A stretch of DNA of 64,000 bases, from NCBI GenBank assembly GCA_965602035.1, contig OZ271919.1, positions 2,604,001 through 2,668,000 of the forward strand. Reading direction: 5' to 3'. The translations under genes were made by a program, and so were the position numbers. Positions 27,613-35,912 of this stretch are shown piece by piece (within the stretch, counting starts at the first letter, position 1; the number at the start of each line of letters is the position of its first letter). The stretch is from Natronospirillum sp965602035. Its GTDB lineage: Bacteria; Pseudomonadota; Gammaproteobacteria; Pseudomonadales; Natronospirillaceae. A model generated the notes under the pieces. It was not told where the DNA came from and made no database searches. It was given only the letters and a program-made list of their open reading frames with translations.

Positions 27613-27722
27613 TACGGCAGCTCCTACAGACGGCAACCCGACCTGCAGGAGCGACCGGAGGTCGCGATCAATAGAATCGCACCCTGGCGGCTGCTCCTAC
27701 AGTAGGAGCGTCCGGAGGGCGC
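27613..27722. repeat. REP-like hairpins between convergent genes
   Basis: Two related hairpin units follow uraA: GCTCCTACA ... TGCAGGAGC with CGACC-GGA-GGTCG, and a perfect CTCCTACAGTAGGAG at 27694-27708 followed by GTCCGGAGGGCGCGAT. The style resembles REP sequences of pseudomonads. They sit between the convergent uraA and chemoreceptor stops and could act as a bidirectional transcript end. Confidence 0.6.
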
Positions 27723-27724
27723 GA

Positions 27725-29326
27725 TTAAACCTGAAACGCGCCGACCACGCGTTCCAGCTCATCGGTCTGGCCTTTGAGGTCAGACGCCAGTTTGCCCAGA
27801 TCACGCGAGAACCGGTTGCTGTCCGACGACATGTCAGAGATCGACTGCAGGTTTTTGTTGATTTCTTCCACCACGTAGGTCTGTTCTTCCGTCGCGGTCG
27901 CAATCTGTGTCGACATTTCGTTGATGCGCTCGATAGCGCTTTCGATGGTCGCGAACGCTTCGGCAGCGCCTGATACGTCCCCCACTGTTTCGTTCAGCAT
28001 GGCCGTGCCGCTGGCCATCGAATCAACCGCTGATTTTGCACCGGTCTGCAGTTGCTCAATGCGCTGCCGGATATCCTCGGTGGATTTCTGTGTCTGGCTC
28101 GCCAGGGCCCGAACTTCTTCGGCTACAACGGCAAAGCCGCGGCCCTGTTCGCCTGCCCGGGCCGCCTCAATGGCCGCGTTGAGGGCCAGCAGGTTGGTCT
28201 GGTCTGCGATACCACGAATGACATCCAGGACCGTACCGATGCTGTCCGCGTCTTCGGCCAGTTTTTCCAGAGCCTCCGAGCTGCTTGACAGCTGGGTGGC
28301 GAGGTCGTGAACGCGTTTGTCGGCCGCCTTGGACACTTCAACACCCCGACGCACGGACGTAGAGGCTTCGGTTGCAGCGTCGGACCCCTGATTGGAGTTG
28401 CTCGAAATTTCCTTGGCCGCGCTGTGCATTTCCTCGACGGCGGTGACTACCTGGTCGATGGTTTCGTGTTGCCGGTCATTCAGCTCGATGTTCTGATTGG
28501 CTGAGTCCTTCAGCGAGGAAGCGCCCTCGACGATGTCCTTGTTTACCGATTTAACCGTACCAATGGATTTCTGCAGTTTGGCAATAACATCATTGAATGC
28601 TTCGGCAACACCGCCCAGCTCGTCCTGACTGCTCACTGTGATACGGGCGGTGAGATCGCCTTCGCCCTGGGCGATATCGCGCATCCTGTCTCGCAGTGCC
28701 GTTATCGGTTTGACCAGAGCGACAGGGCCCAGTATCCCGGCCAGCAGGAATAATCCCAGAAGAGCGATAAACTGAATGGTCTGGAGGGTTGTCTGCTCGC
28801 GTGTGTTACCAACGGCTACGGTGGCGGATTCGCCGGCAATCGAGTCAATCTGCTGGCCCAGTTCGTCGAGGAACGTCCGCGGCGCTTCGAAAAGTTCGAG
28901 ATCTTCTGACATATCCGGGTTGTTGACCAACTCACTCGTATGGGCTTCCCATGACGTCATGAGCGTCCGGAACTCGTCCGCTGCACCGGGCTCGAGCCAG
29001 GCCTGCATCTGTTCGATCGCAAGCAGCCCGCGGTCAAGCGCCTGGGTGTAGTTCTCCTCCATATCACTCAGGGCCTGATCTGAGTCGACGTTGCCTGACC
29101 GGTACTCCCGTAAGGCCACCAGGTTCTGATAAAGGTCCCGGTCGGCGTTGAGCACTGCCGAGATGGATGGCAGGAAGCTTTCGTCAAAGGTCTGGACCTG
29201 AGTGTTGATGGATGTCGTAGCACGATAAGAGAGCGCACCGATCACCAGCATCAGCAAGGCGGCAAGAATGAGAGGAATGCGGATCTTGTAGTAAAGGGAC
29301 CAGTCCCGGATACGTTTGGCTGCCAT
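27725..29326 (-). CDS. Methyl-accepting chemotaxis protein, four-helix-bundle sensor
   Basis: 533-aa chemoreceptor. An N-terminal membrane helix (about 15-35), a periplasmic helical-bundle sensor (about 36-185), a second membrane helix (about 186-208), a HAMP domain (about 208-262) and a long signalling coiled coil with ADQTNLLALNAAIEAARAGE near 370-390. No C-terminal CheR/CheB-docking pentapeptide is seen. It ends adjacent to the REP-like hairpins; the ligand is unknown. Confidence 0.92.
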   Translation of the reverse strand: MAAKRIRDWSLYYKIRIPLILAALLMLVIGALSYRATTSINTQVQTFDESFLPSISAVLNADRDLYQNLVALREYRSGNVDSDQALSDMEENYTQALDRGLLAIEQMQAWLEPGAADEFRTLMTSWEAHTSELVNNPDMSEDLELFEAPRTFLDELGQQIDSIAGESATVAVGNTREQTTLQTIQFIALLGLFLLAGILGPVALVKPITALRDRMRDIAQGEGDLTARITVSSQDELGGVAEAFNDVIAKLQKSIGTVKSVNKDIVEGASSLKDSANQNIELNDRQHETIDQVVTAVEEMHSAAKEISSNSNQGSDAATEASTSVRRGVEVSKAADKRVHDLATQLSSSSEALEKLAEDADSIGTVLDVIRGIADQTNLLALNAAIEAARAGEQGRGFAVVAEEVRALASQTQKSTEDIRQRIEQLQTGAKSAVDSMASGTAMLNETVGDVSGAAEAFATIESAIERINEMSTQIATATEEQTYVVEEINKNLQSISDMSSDSNRFSRDLGKLASDLKGQTDELERVVGAFQV

Positions 29327-29498
29327 GTGTCCCGACCCTCAGAGGATTGCTTATTTCAGTCTGCAAACTGTTTTCGTCCTTCACAAAGGTTCACGCCTCG
29401 TTGCGGAGGCAGTGACGAGAACTCCCTGTAGCTCTGGTAATAGGCATCGGCAATGGATGCCAAAGGTTTAGCTAATAATAGACGAATCTTGCAGCTGA

Positions 29499-30209
29499 TC
29501 AATAATACGGACGCGGGGCGACGACCGTGAATTGTTGGCTGCCAACACCCTCGATGCCACCGGTGACATCGTCACCAATGTTCAGTGGGCCGACGCCGGC
29601 CGGCGTACCCGTGTAGATCAGATCACCCGGTTCAATTCTCATCGACTGAGAAAGAATGGCGATAACCTCTTCGACGCCCCAGATCAGGTCTGCCAGATCC
29701 TGATCCTGCCGTACGTCGCCATTGACGGCCAGCCAGATGCGACCGGCCTCGGGGTGTCCAATGGTCGCGGCACGGCGAATCGGCGAAATAACCGCTGAGC
29801 GGTCGAACGCTTTTCCCCAGTCCCATGGGCGGCCCTTTTGCTTGGCGGCAGCCTGCAGGTCGCGGCGCGTCAGATCGTTGCCGATGGCATAGCCAAAGAT
29901 ATGGTCCCGGGCCCCGGACTCCGTAATATTGAATCCGCCCTGGCCAATTGCCACGACCAGTTCGACTTCAAACTGAAAGTCATGGGTTTCGGGCGGGTAC
30001 GGTATATCACTGCCATCGGGTACCAGAGCATCGGCCGGCTTCGTGAAGAAAAAAGGCAATTCCCGATCCGGGTCCTGACCCATTTCACGGGCATGCGCGG
30101 CATAGTTGCGGCCGACGCAGAAAATACGACGGACCGGGAAACGGGTGGCCTCACCATCGATCGCAACACTTGCTCTCGGCGGAGGCGTAAACGCATAGTC
30201 AGTTGCCAT
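29499..30209 (-). CDS. Fumarylacetoacetate hydrolase family protein
   Basis: 236-aa metal-dependent C-C hydrolase or decarboxylase of the FAH fold. VGRNYAAHAREMG, FFFTKPADAL, DFQFEVELVVAIG (metal-binding E-x-E region), GNDLTRRDLQ and YTGTPAGVGPL are all present. The length and N-terminus resemble fumarylpyruvate hydrolase of the gentisate pathway (NagK-like), but no gentisate genes adjoin it, so the substrate is left open. It is monocistronic. Confidence 0.85.
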   Translation of the reverse strand: MATDYAFTPPPRASVAIDGEATRFPVRRIFCVGRNYAAHAREMGQDPDRELPFFFTKPADALVPDGSDIPYPPETHDFQFEVELVVAIGQGGFNITESGARDHIFGYAIGNDLTRRDLQAAAKQKGRPWDWGKAFDRSAVISPIRRAATIGHPEAGRIWLAVNGDVRQDQDLADLIWGVEEVIAILSQSMRIEPGDLIYTGTPAGVGPLNIGDDVTGGIEGVGSQQFTVVAPRPYY

Positions 30210-30295
30210 TGATTACACTCTCTGTTGTCGAAATAGCCGAATAGTCAGTCGAAACACCGCAGAAGGCAAATTTCCGGACCGGTTGGAGCAGATTC

Positions 30296-30592
30296 ATGCG
30301 AAAGGCACCTGACAACGAACCGTGTGCGCTGTGCGGCAGAGACGTCAACCTGACGTTCCACCACCTCATTCCGAAGAAGTTGCACCGGCGGCCGAGGTTT
30401 CGGAAAGGTTACAGCCGCGAGTCGCTGCAGAAAGGAATATGGGTCTGCAGACCCTGCCACAGTGGTCTGCACCGACTGTACGACGAAATGGCACTTGGAA
30501 CCCGGCTGAATACGCTATCCAGTCTTCAGGCCGACGAGGCGATACAGCGCCATGTGCGCTGGGTCAGTCGACAGCGACGAGCCCGAATCTGA
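30296..30592 (+). CDS. Small zinc-type HNH-like protein
   Basis: 98-aa basic protein with a CALC zinc half-site (residues 10-13), LTFHHLIPKKLH with a double histidine, and CRPCHSGLHRLYD, the spacing of a treble-clef HNH nuclease finger. Whether it cuts DNA is unknown: the second histidine and the C-terminal HNH histidine are present, but the protein has no other domain. Homologues of this layout are usually annotated only as HNH endonuclease. It stands alone and converges on the DCC-family gene with 11 nt between stops. Confidence 0.7.
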   Translation: MRKAPDNEPCALCGRDVNLTFHHLIPKKLHRRPRFRKGYSRESLQKGIWVCRPCHSGLHRLYDEMALGTRLNTLSSLQADEAIQRHVRWVSRQRRARI

Positions 30593-30603
30593 GCAGCCAT
30601 CGG

Positions 30604-30972
30604 TTATTCCTGCCGCGGCCTGACGGCACAATAACCCATCCGCCGGTAACGGCGGTCGGCCCACCAACGGTACAGACGCTCACTGACCGGTCGGATGAGC
30701 GGCCAGGTCAGCACCCGCCACAGCGGCGCCAGCGGGGTGTATTGCCAAAGCCTGGTGTTGGCACTGAGACCGATGAACCACTGACCGTTGGCGTCGTTCA
30801 GGTGGAGATCCCGCAGCATCGCATCGCGCGACAGACCGTCAGGAATTTCCCGGTCAGCCAGGGCGTGGACATCAACATACTCCAGTTGCGACGTCAGCCG
30901 GCGCACCAGTGCGACTTCCCGCCGGCATATCGGGCAGGCTGCGTCGTAATACAGTCGTGGGCGTTTTTTCAT
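30604..30972 (-). CDS. DCC-family thiol-disulfide oxidoreductase-like protein (DUF393)
   Basis: 122-aa protein whose N-terminal YYDAACPICRRE carries the DxxCPxC motif that names the family; a thioredoxin-like redox role is predicted but untested. The ATG at 30972 is chosen because the family begins directly with the beta-strand before the motif; an in-frame extension to 31035 is possible. It lies 78 nt downstream of the DUF2798 gene, likely in the same operon. Confidence 0.8.
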   Translation of the reverse strand: MKKRPRLYYDAACPICRREVALVRRLTSQLEYVDVHALADREIPDGLSRDAMLRDLHLNDANGQWFIGLSANTRLWQYTPLAPLWRVLTWPLIRPVSERLYRWWADRRYRRMGYCAVRPRQE

Positions 30973-31050
30973 CGGGTAACCGCTATTTGGACCATACCTG
31001 AAAGTACGTTTTTCATCCTGCGGCGGATGCCCCATTGGACCGGTTTGTAC

Positions 31051-31284
31051 TCAACGCGCGGAGGATGTAACGGTTGCGGCAGCGATTTTCTGAATCAACG
31101 GCCCGCCGACCTGAATCAAGGCAAAGGCGATCGGCCAGGCAATGTAGAATGCACGCCACCAGCGCGCTGCGAAGCCGGCATCAATTCCGGTATTAACCAG
31201 GGTTACAACAAAGGTCATTATGGTGACCATGTAGACCGACATCAGAAACGATGTCCAGAGTCTGGCGAATCGTACCGGGACCAT
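31051..31284 (-). CDS. DUF2798 family membrane protein
   Basis: 77-aa protein with two predicted helices (about 10-30 and 45-65) and the family pattern FLMSVYMVTIMTFVVT ... WRAFYIAWPIAFALIQVGG. Function unknown. It is separated by a 210-nt AT-rich gap (31285-31494), probably its promoter region, from the TVP38 gene upstream. Confidence 0.75.
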   Translation of the reverse strand: MVPVRFARLWTSFLMSVYMVTIMTFVVTLVNTGIDAGFAARWWRAFYIAWPIAFALIQVGGPLIQKIAAATVTSSAR

Positions 31285-31494
31285 TCTTGCTCCTGTTGAG
31301 TAAGAGGATTAAGGGAAAATCGGTATTTTACATTAGATAAAAATAATATAGTGGCAACAGGTCTACCATTCGAGGCTCCATGACCAGTCCATAACGAGCG
31401 AGTCTGACATGTCTCGACCAATTCCGGCGGCAGCGCTTGGCCCCGGAGACCTCAAATTCCTTGGAGAGGATCTACATATTGGCTAAACAGCGGA

Positions 31495-32181
31495 CTAGCT
31501 GGTTGATTGACGATACCGCTGCAGCCCTTTTACGGCCAGGCGGGTGGCCAGAGGAAGCACACCAATGGCGACAAACGACAGAATAAGTGTGGGCGAGAGA
31601 ATACCGCCGACACTGTCGATCTCGGCCAATTGCGTGCCCGCGTTGATATACACCAGTGTGCCGGGCAGCATCCCGACCTGGCTGACCCAATAGTAAGTCC
31701 ACACTTTCATGCGCGTCAGACCCATCACCAGGTTGATGAGAAAGAAGGGGAACAGGGGCACCAGGCGCAGAGAAAACAGATAGAAACCGCCGTCGCGCTC
31801 AACCCCGGCATTGATCGTGCGCAACCGGTCACCGAAACGTCGCTGAACCGCGTCCCCGACGACATAACGTGCGGCCAGAAACGCCAGTGTGGCCCCAATG
31901 GTGCTGGCGAACGAGATCAGCAGAAACCCCCACAGCAGGCCGAACAGAGCACCGCCCGCCAGCGTCATGATGGTGGCTCCGGGCAACGACAGTGCGGTCA
32001 CCAGAATGTAGGCCAGAAAGAACCCCAGGCTGACCGCAACCGGGTAGGCATCGCGCCACTGACGGGCATCACCGATCCACTGGTTCATACTTTCCAGGGT
32101 CAGCCAGCGGCCGAGGTCGAACCCGACATAGAGCCCGATCGCGGTGGCAATCAGCGCCACTATAATCAGTTTCTTCTTCAT
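31495..32181 (-). CDS. TVP38/TMEM64 (DedA-like) membrane protein
   Basis: 228-aa protein with about six helices and the VTT-domain hallmark LSLPGATIMTLAGGALFG ... RLVPLFPFFLINLVMGL, the re-entrant loops typical of DedA/VTT lipid scramblase-like proteins. The start MKKKLIIVALIATA at 32181 is preferred to longer in-frame starts. It follows the ECF sigma and anti-sigma genes on the same strand after about 140 nt, so it may belong to their regulon. Confidence 0.85.
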   Translation of the reverse strand: MKKKLIIVALIATAIGLYVGFDLGRWLTLESMNQWIGDARQWRDAYPVAVSLGFFLAYILVTALSLPGATIMTLAGGALFGLLWGFLLISFASTIGATLAFLAARYVVGDAVQRRFGDRLRTINAGVERDGGFYLFSLRLVPLFPFFLINLVMGLTRMKVWTYYWVSQVGMLPGTLVYINAGTQLAEIDSVGGILSPTLILSFVAIGVLPLATRLAVKGLQRYRQSTS

Positions 32182-32319
32182 TGGGAGAGGTCCGGTTACC
32201 AGTGGTTTCAGGGTTTGTGAAGTGAGTCGTTCAGCAAGGGCGGCTCTTACAACCATATGCACAGGTTCAGCTATGATAAGTACGCAGCTCGAACGGATGG
32301 TGGATGTCAGTAGGAGCCT

Positions 32320-32541
32320 TTACCGGTCCTTGTAACGGGTGTCCCCCTCTTCACTGCCCGACTGGTCTGTACCTCTGGCGTATTCGCGCGACAATTGGCT
32401 CAATACGTCAATTTGCCGATTGAAACGCCGGCAGGCACCGCATAGACCCGTGTGCACCAGCAATGCCGATTTCTCCAGGAGCGTCAGCCGGCGCTCGCGC
32501 TTTTCCGACATGAGCCGGGTAGCCTCGCGACAGGTCATCAT
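32320..32541 (-). CDS. zf-HC2 type anti-sigma factor
   Basis: 73-aa protein with C4 and the HxxxCxxC motif H30-C34-C37 of zinc-binding anti-sigma (ZAS) domains, without a membrane segment. Its start overlaps the stop of the sigma gene, the usual coupling for a cognate pair. The closest described arrangement I know is the Neisseria RpoE/MseR pair, where a small cytoplasmic zinc protein restrains an ECF sigma and releases it on oxidative stress. Confidence 0.85.
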   Translation of the reverse strand: MMTCREATRLMSEKRERRLTLLEKSALLVHTGLCGACRRFNRQIDVLSQLSREYARGTDQSGSEEGDTRYKDR

Positions 32542-33152
32542 TGGGTTGCCTCCCCGGCGAACCAGCGTTTCTCAAGACACTTTCTGAGTCGCAGCCGGGC
32601 CCGATAAAGTAACACATGGAAATTGCTGGTCGTGATCTCAAGCGAAGCGCAGATCTCGGAACCGTCCAGTTCGAGAAATTCCCGCATCATGAACGCGCGT
32701 GACTGCATCGCCGGGAGGTCGTCGAGGCAAATCTCGAATACCCGCCAGAAATGCTCATCGTGAATCTTTGTCATCGGGTGGGCCCAATGGCCAGGCCGTT
32801 CCTCCTGCGCCCAGGCACCTCGGGTGTCGAACAGGTGATCATGCCGCTCATCACCATCCGGGTCCATCGCATGGCTGTCCGGGGACTGCCAGCGTTTCTG
32901 CGAACGCATTATGTCGATGATCTTGTGTTTGAGAATGGCGAATACCCAGGTTTTAAGAGCGGATTCACGCTTGAAGCTTCGCGCATTGCGCAGTGCGCCG
33001 ATCAATGCTTCCTGCACGGCGTCTTCTGCCTGCTGTTCGTCACCGAGTTGCTGCGTCGCAAAACGGAGCATCACCACGCGTAGTTCCTCAATAAAAGCCG
33101 GGTCCGCCAGCGTCTCGGAAGTGAACCAGTCTGCCGTATCGTCTTGCGTCAT
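32538..33152 (-). CDS. ECF-type RNA polymerase sigma factor
   Basis: 204-aa sigma factor. Region 2 (AEDAVQEALIGALRNARSF ... LKTWVFAILKHKIIDIMR) and region 4 (LPAMQSRAFMMREFLELDG ... CASLEITTSNFHVLLYRARL) are clear, with a long linker of about 60 residues between them. Regions 1 and 3 are absent. The adjoining zinc anti-sigma controls it. Nearby redox and membrane genes (TVP38, DUF2798, DCC protein) lie downstream on the same strand and are candidate targets. Confidence 0.92.
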   Translation of the reverse strand: MTQDDTADWFTSETLADPAFIEELRVVMLRFATQQLGDEQQAEDAVQEALIGALRNARSFKRESALKTWVFAILKHKIIDIMRSQKRWQSPDSHAMDPDGDERHDHLFDTRGAWAQEERPGHWAHPMTKIHDEHFWRVFEICLDDLPAMQSRAFMMREFLELDGSEICASLEITTSNFHVLLYRARLRLRKCLEKRWFAGEATQ

Positions 33153-33375
33153 CAGGTCGTTACCCGGTGAATGCCTCAGCCATGACGTTACCTCGTTGCA
33201 TCACAGCGCTCAAGCGCCCCGCCCCCGGGGCTGCGGGCATGAAGTTCGCCATTGTTTCCTTCGATGCAAAAAACAGAGGCAACAGGGCGTCGGGGCTTGC
33301 GTTTTTCCGACAATCGTGGCGAACTGACGCGGATCTGTTTTCTGTCAATGTTCGGTCAGGAGAAACCTGCTGCTG

Positions 33376-34158
33376 ATGAGTTCGCCTGAGGCGCCTCTGG
33401 TTGTGCGCAATGTTCACAAGTCATTCGGCGACGACGAGGTGCTGAAAGGCATCAGTCTGACAGCCCGGAAAGGCGATGTCATCTCGCTGATCGGATCTTC
33501 TGGCTCCGGCAAGAGCACCTTTCTGCGCTGTATCAACCTGCTTGAAATACCGGATGTCGGCGAGATTCAGGTGCACGGTATTCCGGTCGAGTTCATCGAA
33601 CGCAACGGCCAGAGGCGGCCGGCAGACCCGAAGCAGGTGCAGCAGATACGCTCACGGCTGGGCATGGTGTTTCAGCATTTCAATCTGTGGTCTCACATGA
33701 CGGCGCTGCAGAATGTCATAGAGGCGCCGGTTCAGGTGCTGGGCAGGAACCGGGACGAGGCCGTTGCAGAAGGTGAGGCACTGTTGAAGAAAGTCGGCCT
33801 GTACGAGCGGCGGCATGCATTCCCGGCCCAGTTGTCCGGTGGGCAACAGCAACGTACCGCCATCGCCCGGGCGCTGGCGATGAACCCGGACGTGCTGTTG
33901 TTCGACGAGCCGACCTCGGCCCTCGACCCGGAGCTGGTGAGCGAGGTACTGGTGGTCATGCGGGATCTGGCGAGGGAAGGCCGTACCATGGTGGTTGTGA
34001 CACATGAAATGCAGTTTGCGCGCGATGTCTCAAGCCACGTGCTCTACCTGCATCAGGGACAGATTGAAGAAGAGGGCGACCCCGGACAATTGTTCGGCAT
34101 GCCCTCCTCAGAGCGCCTCCGGCGCTTTCTGAATGTCGCTCAGGGCGGACGATCCTGA
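33376..34158 (+). CDS. Basic amino acid ABC transporter ATPase (HisP/AotP-like)
   Basis: 260-aa ATPase with Walker A GSSGSGKS, Q-loop VFQHFNLWSHMT, signature LSGGQQQRTAIARAL and Walker B LLFDEPTSALDP. The FQHFNLW...T and VVTHEM pattern is typical of polar/basic amino acid importers. AGGAG at 33358 is rather far (13 nt) from the ATG. It is first of four genes encoding a complete importer. Confidence 0.92.
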   Translation: MSSPEAPLVVRNVHKSFGDDEVLKGISLTARKGDVISLIGSSGSGKSTFLRCINLLEIPDVGEIQVHGIPVEFIERNGQRRPADPKQVQQIRSRLGMVFQHFNLWSHMTALQNVIEAPVQVLGRNRDEAVAEGEALLKKVGLYERRHAFPAQLSGGQQQRTAIARALAMNPDVLLFDEPTSALDPELVSEVLVVMRDLAREGRTMVVVTHEMQFARDVSSHVLYLHQGQIEEEGDPGQLFGMPSSERLRRFLNVAQGGRS

Positions 34159-34197
34159 GCTGGCTGTCATCCAAAAAACACACTGCTGGAGAAAGTG

Positions 34198-34926
34198 ATG
34201 AAAAAACTGCTGCTGGGACTGACTGCACTGACGCTGGTCGCCGGTATGGCGCAGGGTCAGGATACGGTGCGTATGGGCTCGGAAGGGGCATACCCTCCCT
34301 ACAACTTTATCAATGACAATAACGAGCTCGATGGCTTTGAGCGCGAGCTGGGCGATGAGCTTTGCCGCCGCGCCGGCGTTGAGTGCGAATGGGTGATCAA
34401 CGATTGGGATACCATCATCCCCAATCTGGTTGCCGGAAACTACGACACCATCATGGCCGGTATGACCATTACCGAGGCCCGCAAGGAAACCATTTCCTTC
34501 ACACGTGGTTATATTCCGCCCGAACCGTCTGCCTATGTGGCACTGCCGGGAACGGAGGAGAGCCTGCTCGAAGATGGCGTTGTGGCTTCTCAGTCCAACA
34601 CCATACAGGCGGGGCACGTTGCGGAAACGGATGCCGCCCTGCTCGAGTACCCCACCTTTGAAGAAGCGCTCGCGGCGGTTCGTAACGGCGAAGCGGATGC
34701 GGTGCTGGCCGACAAGGCGTTCCTTGAGCCCTTTGTGTCGGAATCCGGTGGCGACCTCGTCTTCGTGGGTCCCGACGTTCCGATCGGTGAAGGCATCGGC
34801 ATGGGCGTTCGCCAGTCTGACGACGAACTGCGCGAAATGTTCGACGAAGAAATTGCCGGCATGATCGAAGACGGCAGCCTGAACGAGTTGCTGGAAAAAT
34901 GGTTTGAAGACCCGGTACTGTTCTGA
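34198..34926 (+). CDS. Basic amino acid ABC substrate-binding protein
   Basis: 242-aa periplasmic receptor with a signal peptide ending near residue 20 (GMAQGQ). The SBP family 3 core shows EGAYPPYNFINDNNELDGFE and NAGMTI-like AGMTITEARKETISFT. The ligand set of homologues (lysine, arginine, ornithine, histidine) fits the neighbours but is not proved. GGAG at 34188 supports the ATG at 34198 over a GTG one codon before. Confidence 0.9.
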   Translation: MKKLLLGLTALTLVAGMAQGQDTVRMGSEGAYPPYNFINDNNELDGFERELGDELCRRAGVECEWVINDWDTIIPNLVAGNYDTIMAGMTITEARKETISFTRGYIPPEPSAYVALPGTEESLLEDGVVASQSNTIQAGHVAETDAALLEYPTFEEALAAVRNGEADAVLADKAFLEPFVSESGGDLVFVGPDVPIGEGIGMGVRQSDDELREMFDEEIAGMIEDGSLNELLEKWFEDPVLF

Positions 34927-34991
34927 TTGTTTCAGAGCGACTGTGCCTGAGCGGGCTGCCCCTGGCAGCCCGCTACTGAACCGGACCGCCG

Positions 34992-35912
34992 ATGTTTGAG
35001 TATTGCGCCGACCCAGAATCCCTGAGCACGTTCTACTGGTTCACCTGTTACCTGACCTCGGGAACGCACCTGGCGTTCTACTGGTCATTCATCGTGGTGA
35101 TCGTTCTGCTGCTCATTACGGCGCCAGCGGCGTTGCTGACCGGTTTGGGGGGCGCCATGGCCATGCGGTCACGGTATCTGCCCCTGCGCTGGCTGGGGCG
35201 CATTTATACCAGTATGGTGCGCGGCATTCCGGACATCGTGTTTTTCCTGTTTGTACCGATCGCGATCGGCCAGGGCATAGAGTGGGTTCTGCACCAGATT
35301 CAATGCCCCGACTGGTCCGAGCCGATCCGACAGGGGAATGACTGGAATGTCTGTTCGGCGGCCCGGATGCCGCCCACCGATGCGCCGGCCTGGGTGAGAG
35401 ATCTGTACGGGTTTGTGCTGGCGATTGTGGCTTTTTCCCTGGTCTTCGGTGCTTTTGTAGCCAATACGCTCTATGGGGCCATGAATGCGGTGCCGCGCCA
35501 GCAGGTGGAAACGGCGGAAGCCTATGGCATGACCCGGCGTCAGGCGTTTTTCCGCATCGTTATGCCACAGATGTGGATTTTTGCCCTGCCGGGGCTCTCC
35601 AACATCTGGATGATTCTGGTCAAGGCGACACCCCTGTTGTTCCTGTTGGGCATACAGGACATCGTTTACTGGGCGCGAGAGCTCGGTGGCACCAAGACGT
35701 CGCTTTACACCTACCCGCACCCGGATTGGCGGGTCTGGTATTTTCTGGTGATCCTCGTGTTCTACCTGCTACTTACCTGGGTCAGCGAGCGCACGTTTGA
35801 CCGTCTCACAGAACGCTTCAGCATCAGCCTGCCGACCGCTGAAGGGGCGAAAGCACGGGCCCGCCGAGACGGTAAGGCGTTGCCGAGTGCCGACGCGGAG
35901 GCCCGGTTATGA
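34992..35912 (+). CDS. Amino acid ABC permease (HisQ-like, enlarged)
   Basis: 306-aa permease; standard HisQ proteins are about 230 aa. The transmembrane core is normal, with VPRQQVETAEAYGMTRRQAF as the ATPase-contact loop. An extra loop with two cysteines (around CPDWSEP and NVCSAAR, residues about 105-130) is inserted after the second helix region, and a charged cytoplasmic tail is added. The last 4 nt overlap the partner permease. Confidence 0.88.
   Translation: MFEYCADPESLSTFYWFTCYLTSGTHLAFYWSFIVVIVLLLITAPAALLTGLGGAMAMRSRYLPLRWLGRIYTSMVRGIPDIVFFLFVPIAIGQGIEWVLHQIQCPDWSEPIRQGNDWNVCSAARMPPTDAPAWVRDLYGFVLAIVAFSLVFGAFVANTLYGAMNAVPRQQVETAEAYGMTRRQAFFRIVMPQMWIFALPGLSNIWMILVKATPLLFLLGIQDIVYWARELGGTKTSLYTYPHPDWRVWYFLVILVFYLLLTWVSERTFDRLTERFSISLPTAEGAKARARRDGKALPSADAEARL

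Noticed and set aside
31410..31487. 25-codon small open frame (MSRPIPAAALGPG...)
   Set aside because: No ribosome site and no recognisable family; cannot be told from chance.
33167..33376. 69-codon plus-strand frame ending at the amino acid ATPase start
   Set aside because: Overlaps the start region of the sigma gene promoter, lacks a ribosome site and shows no family features.
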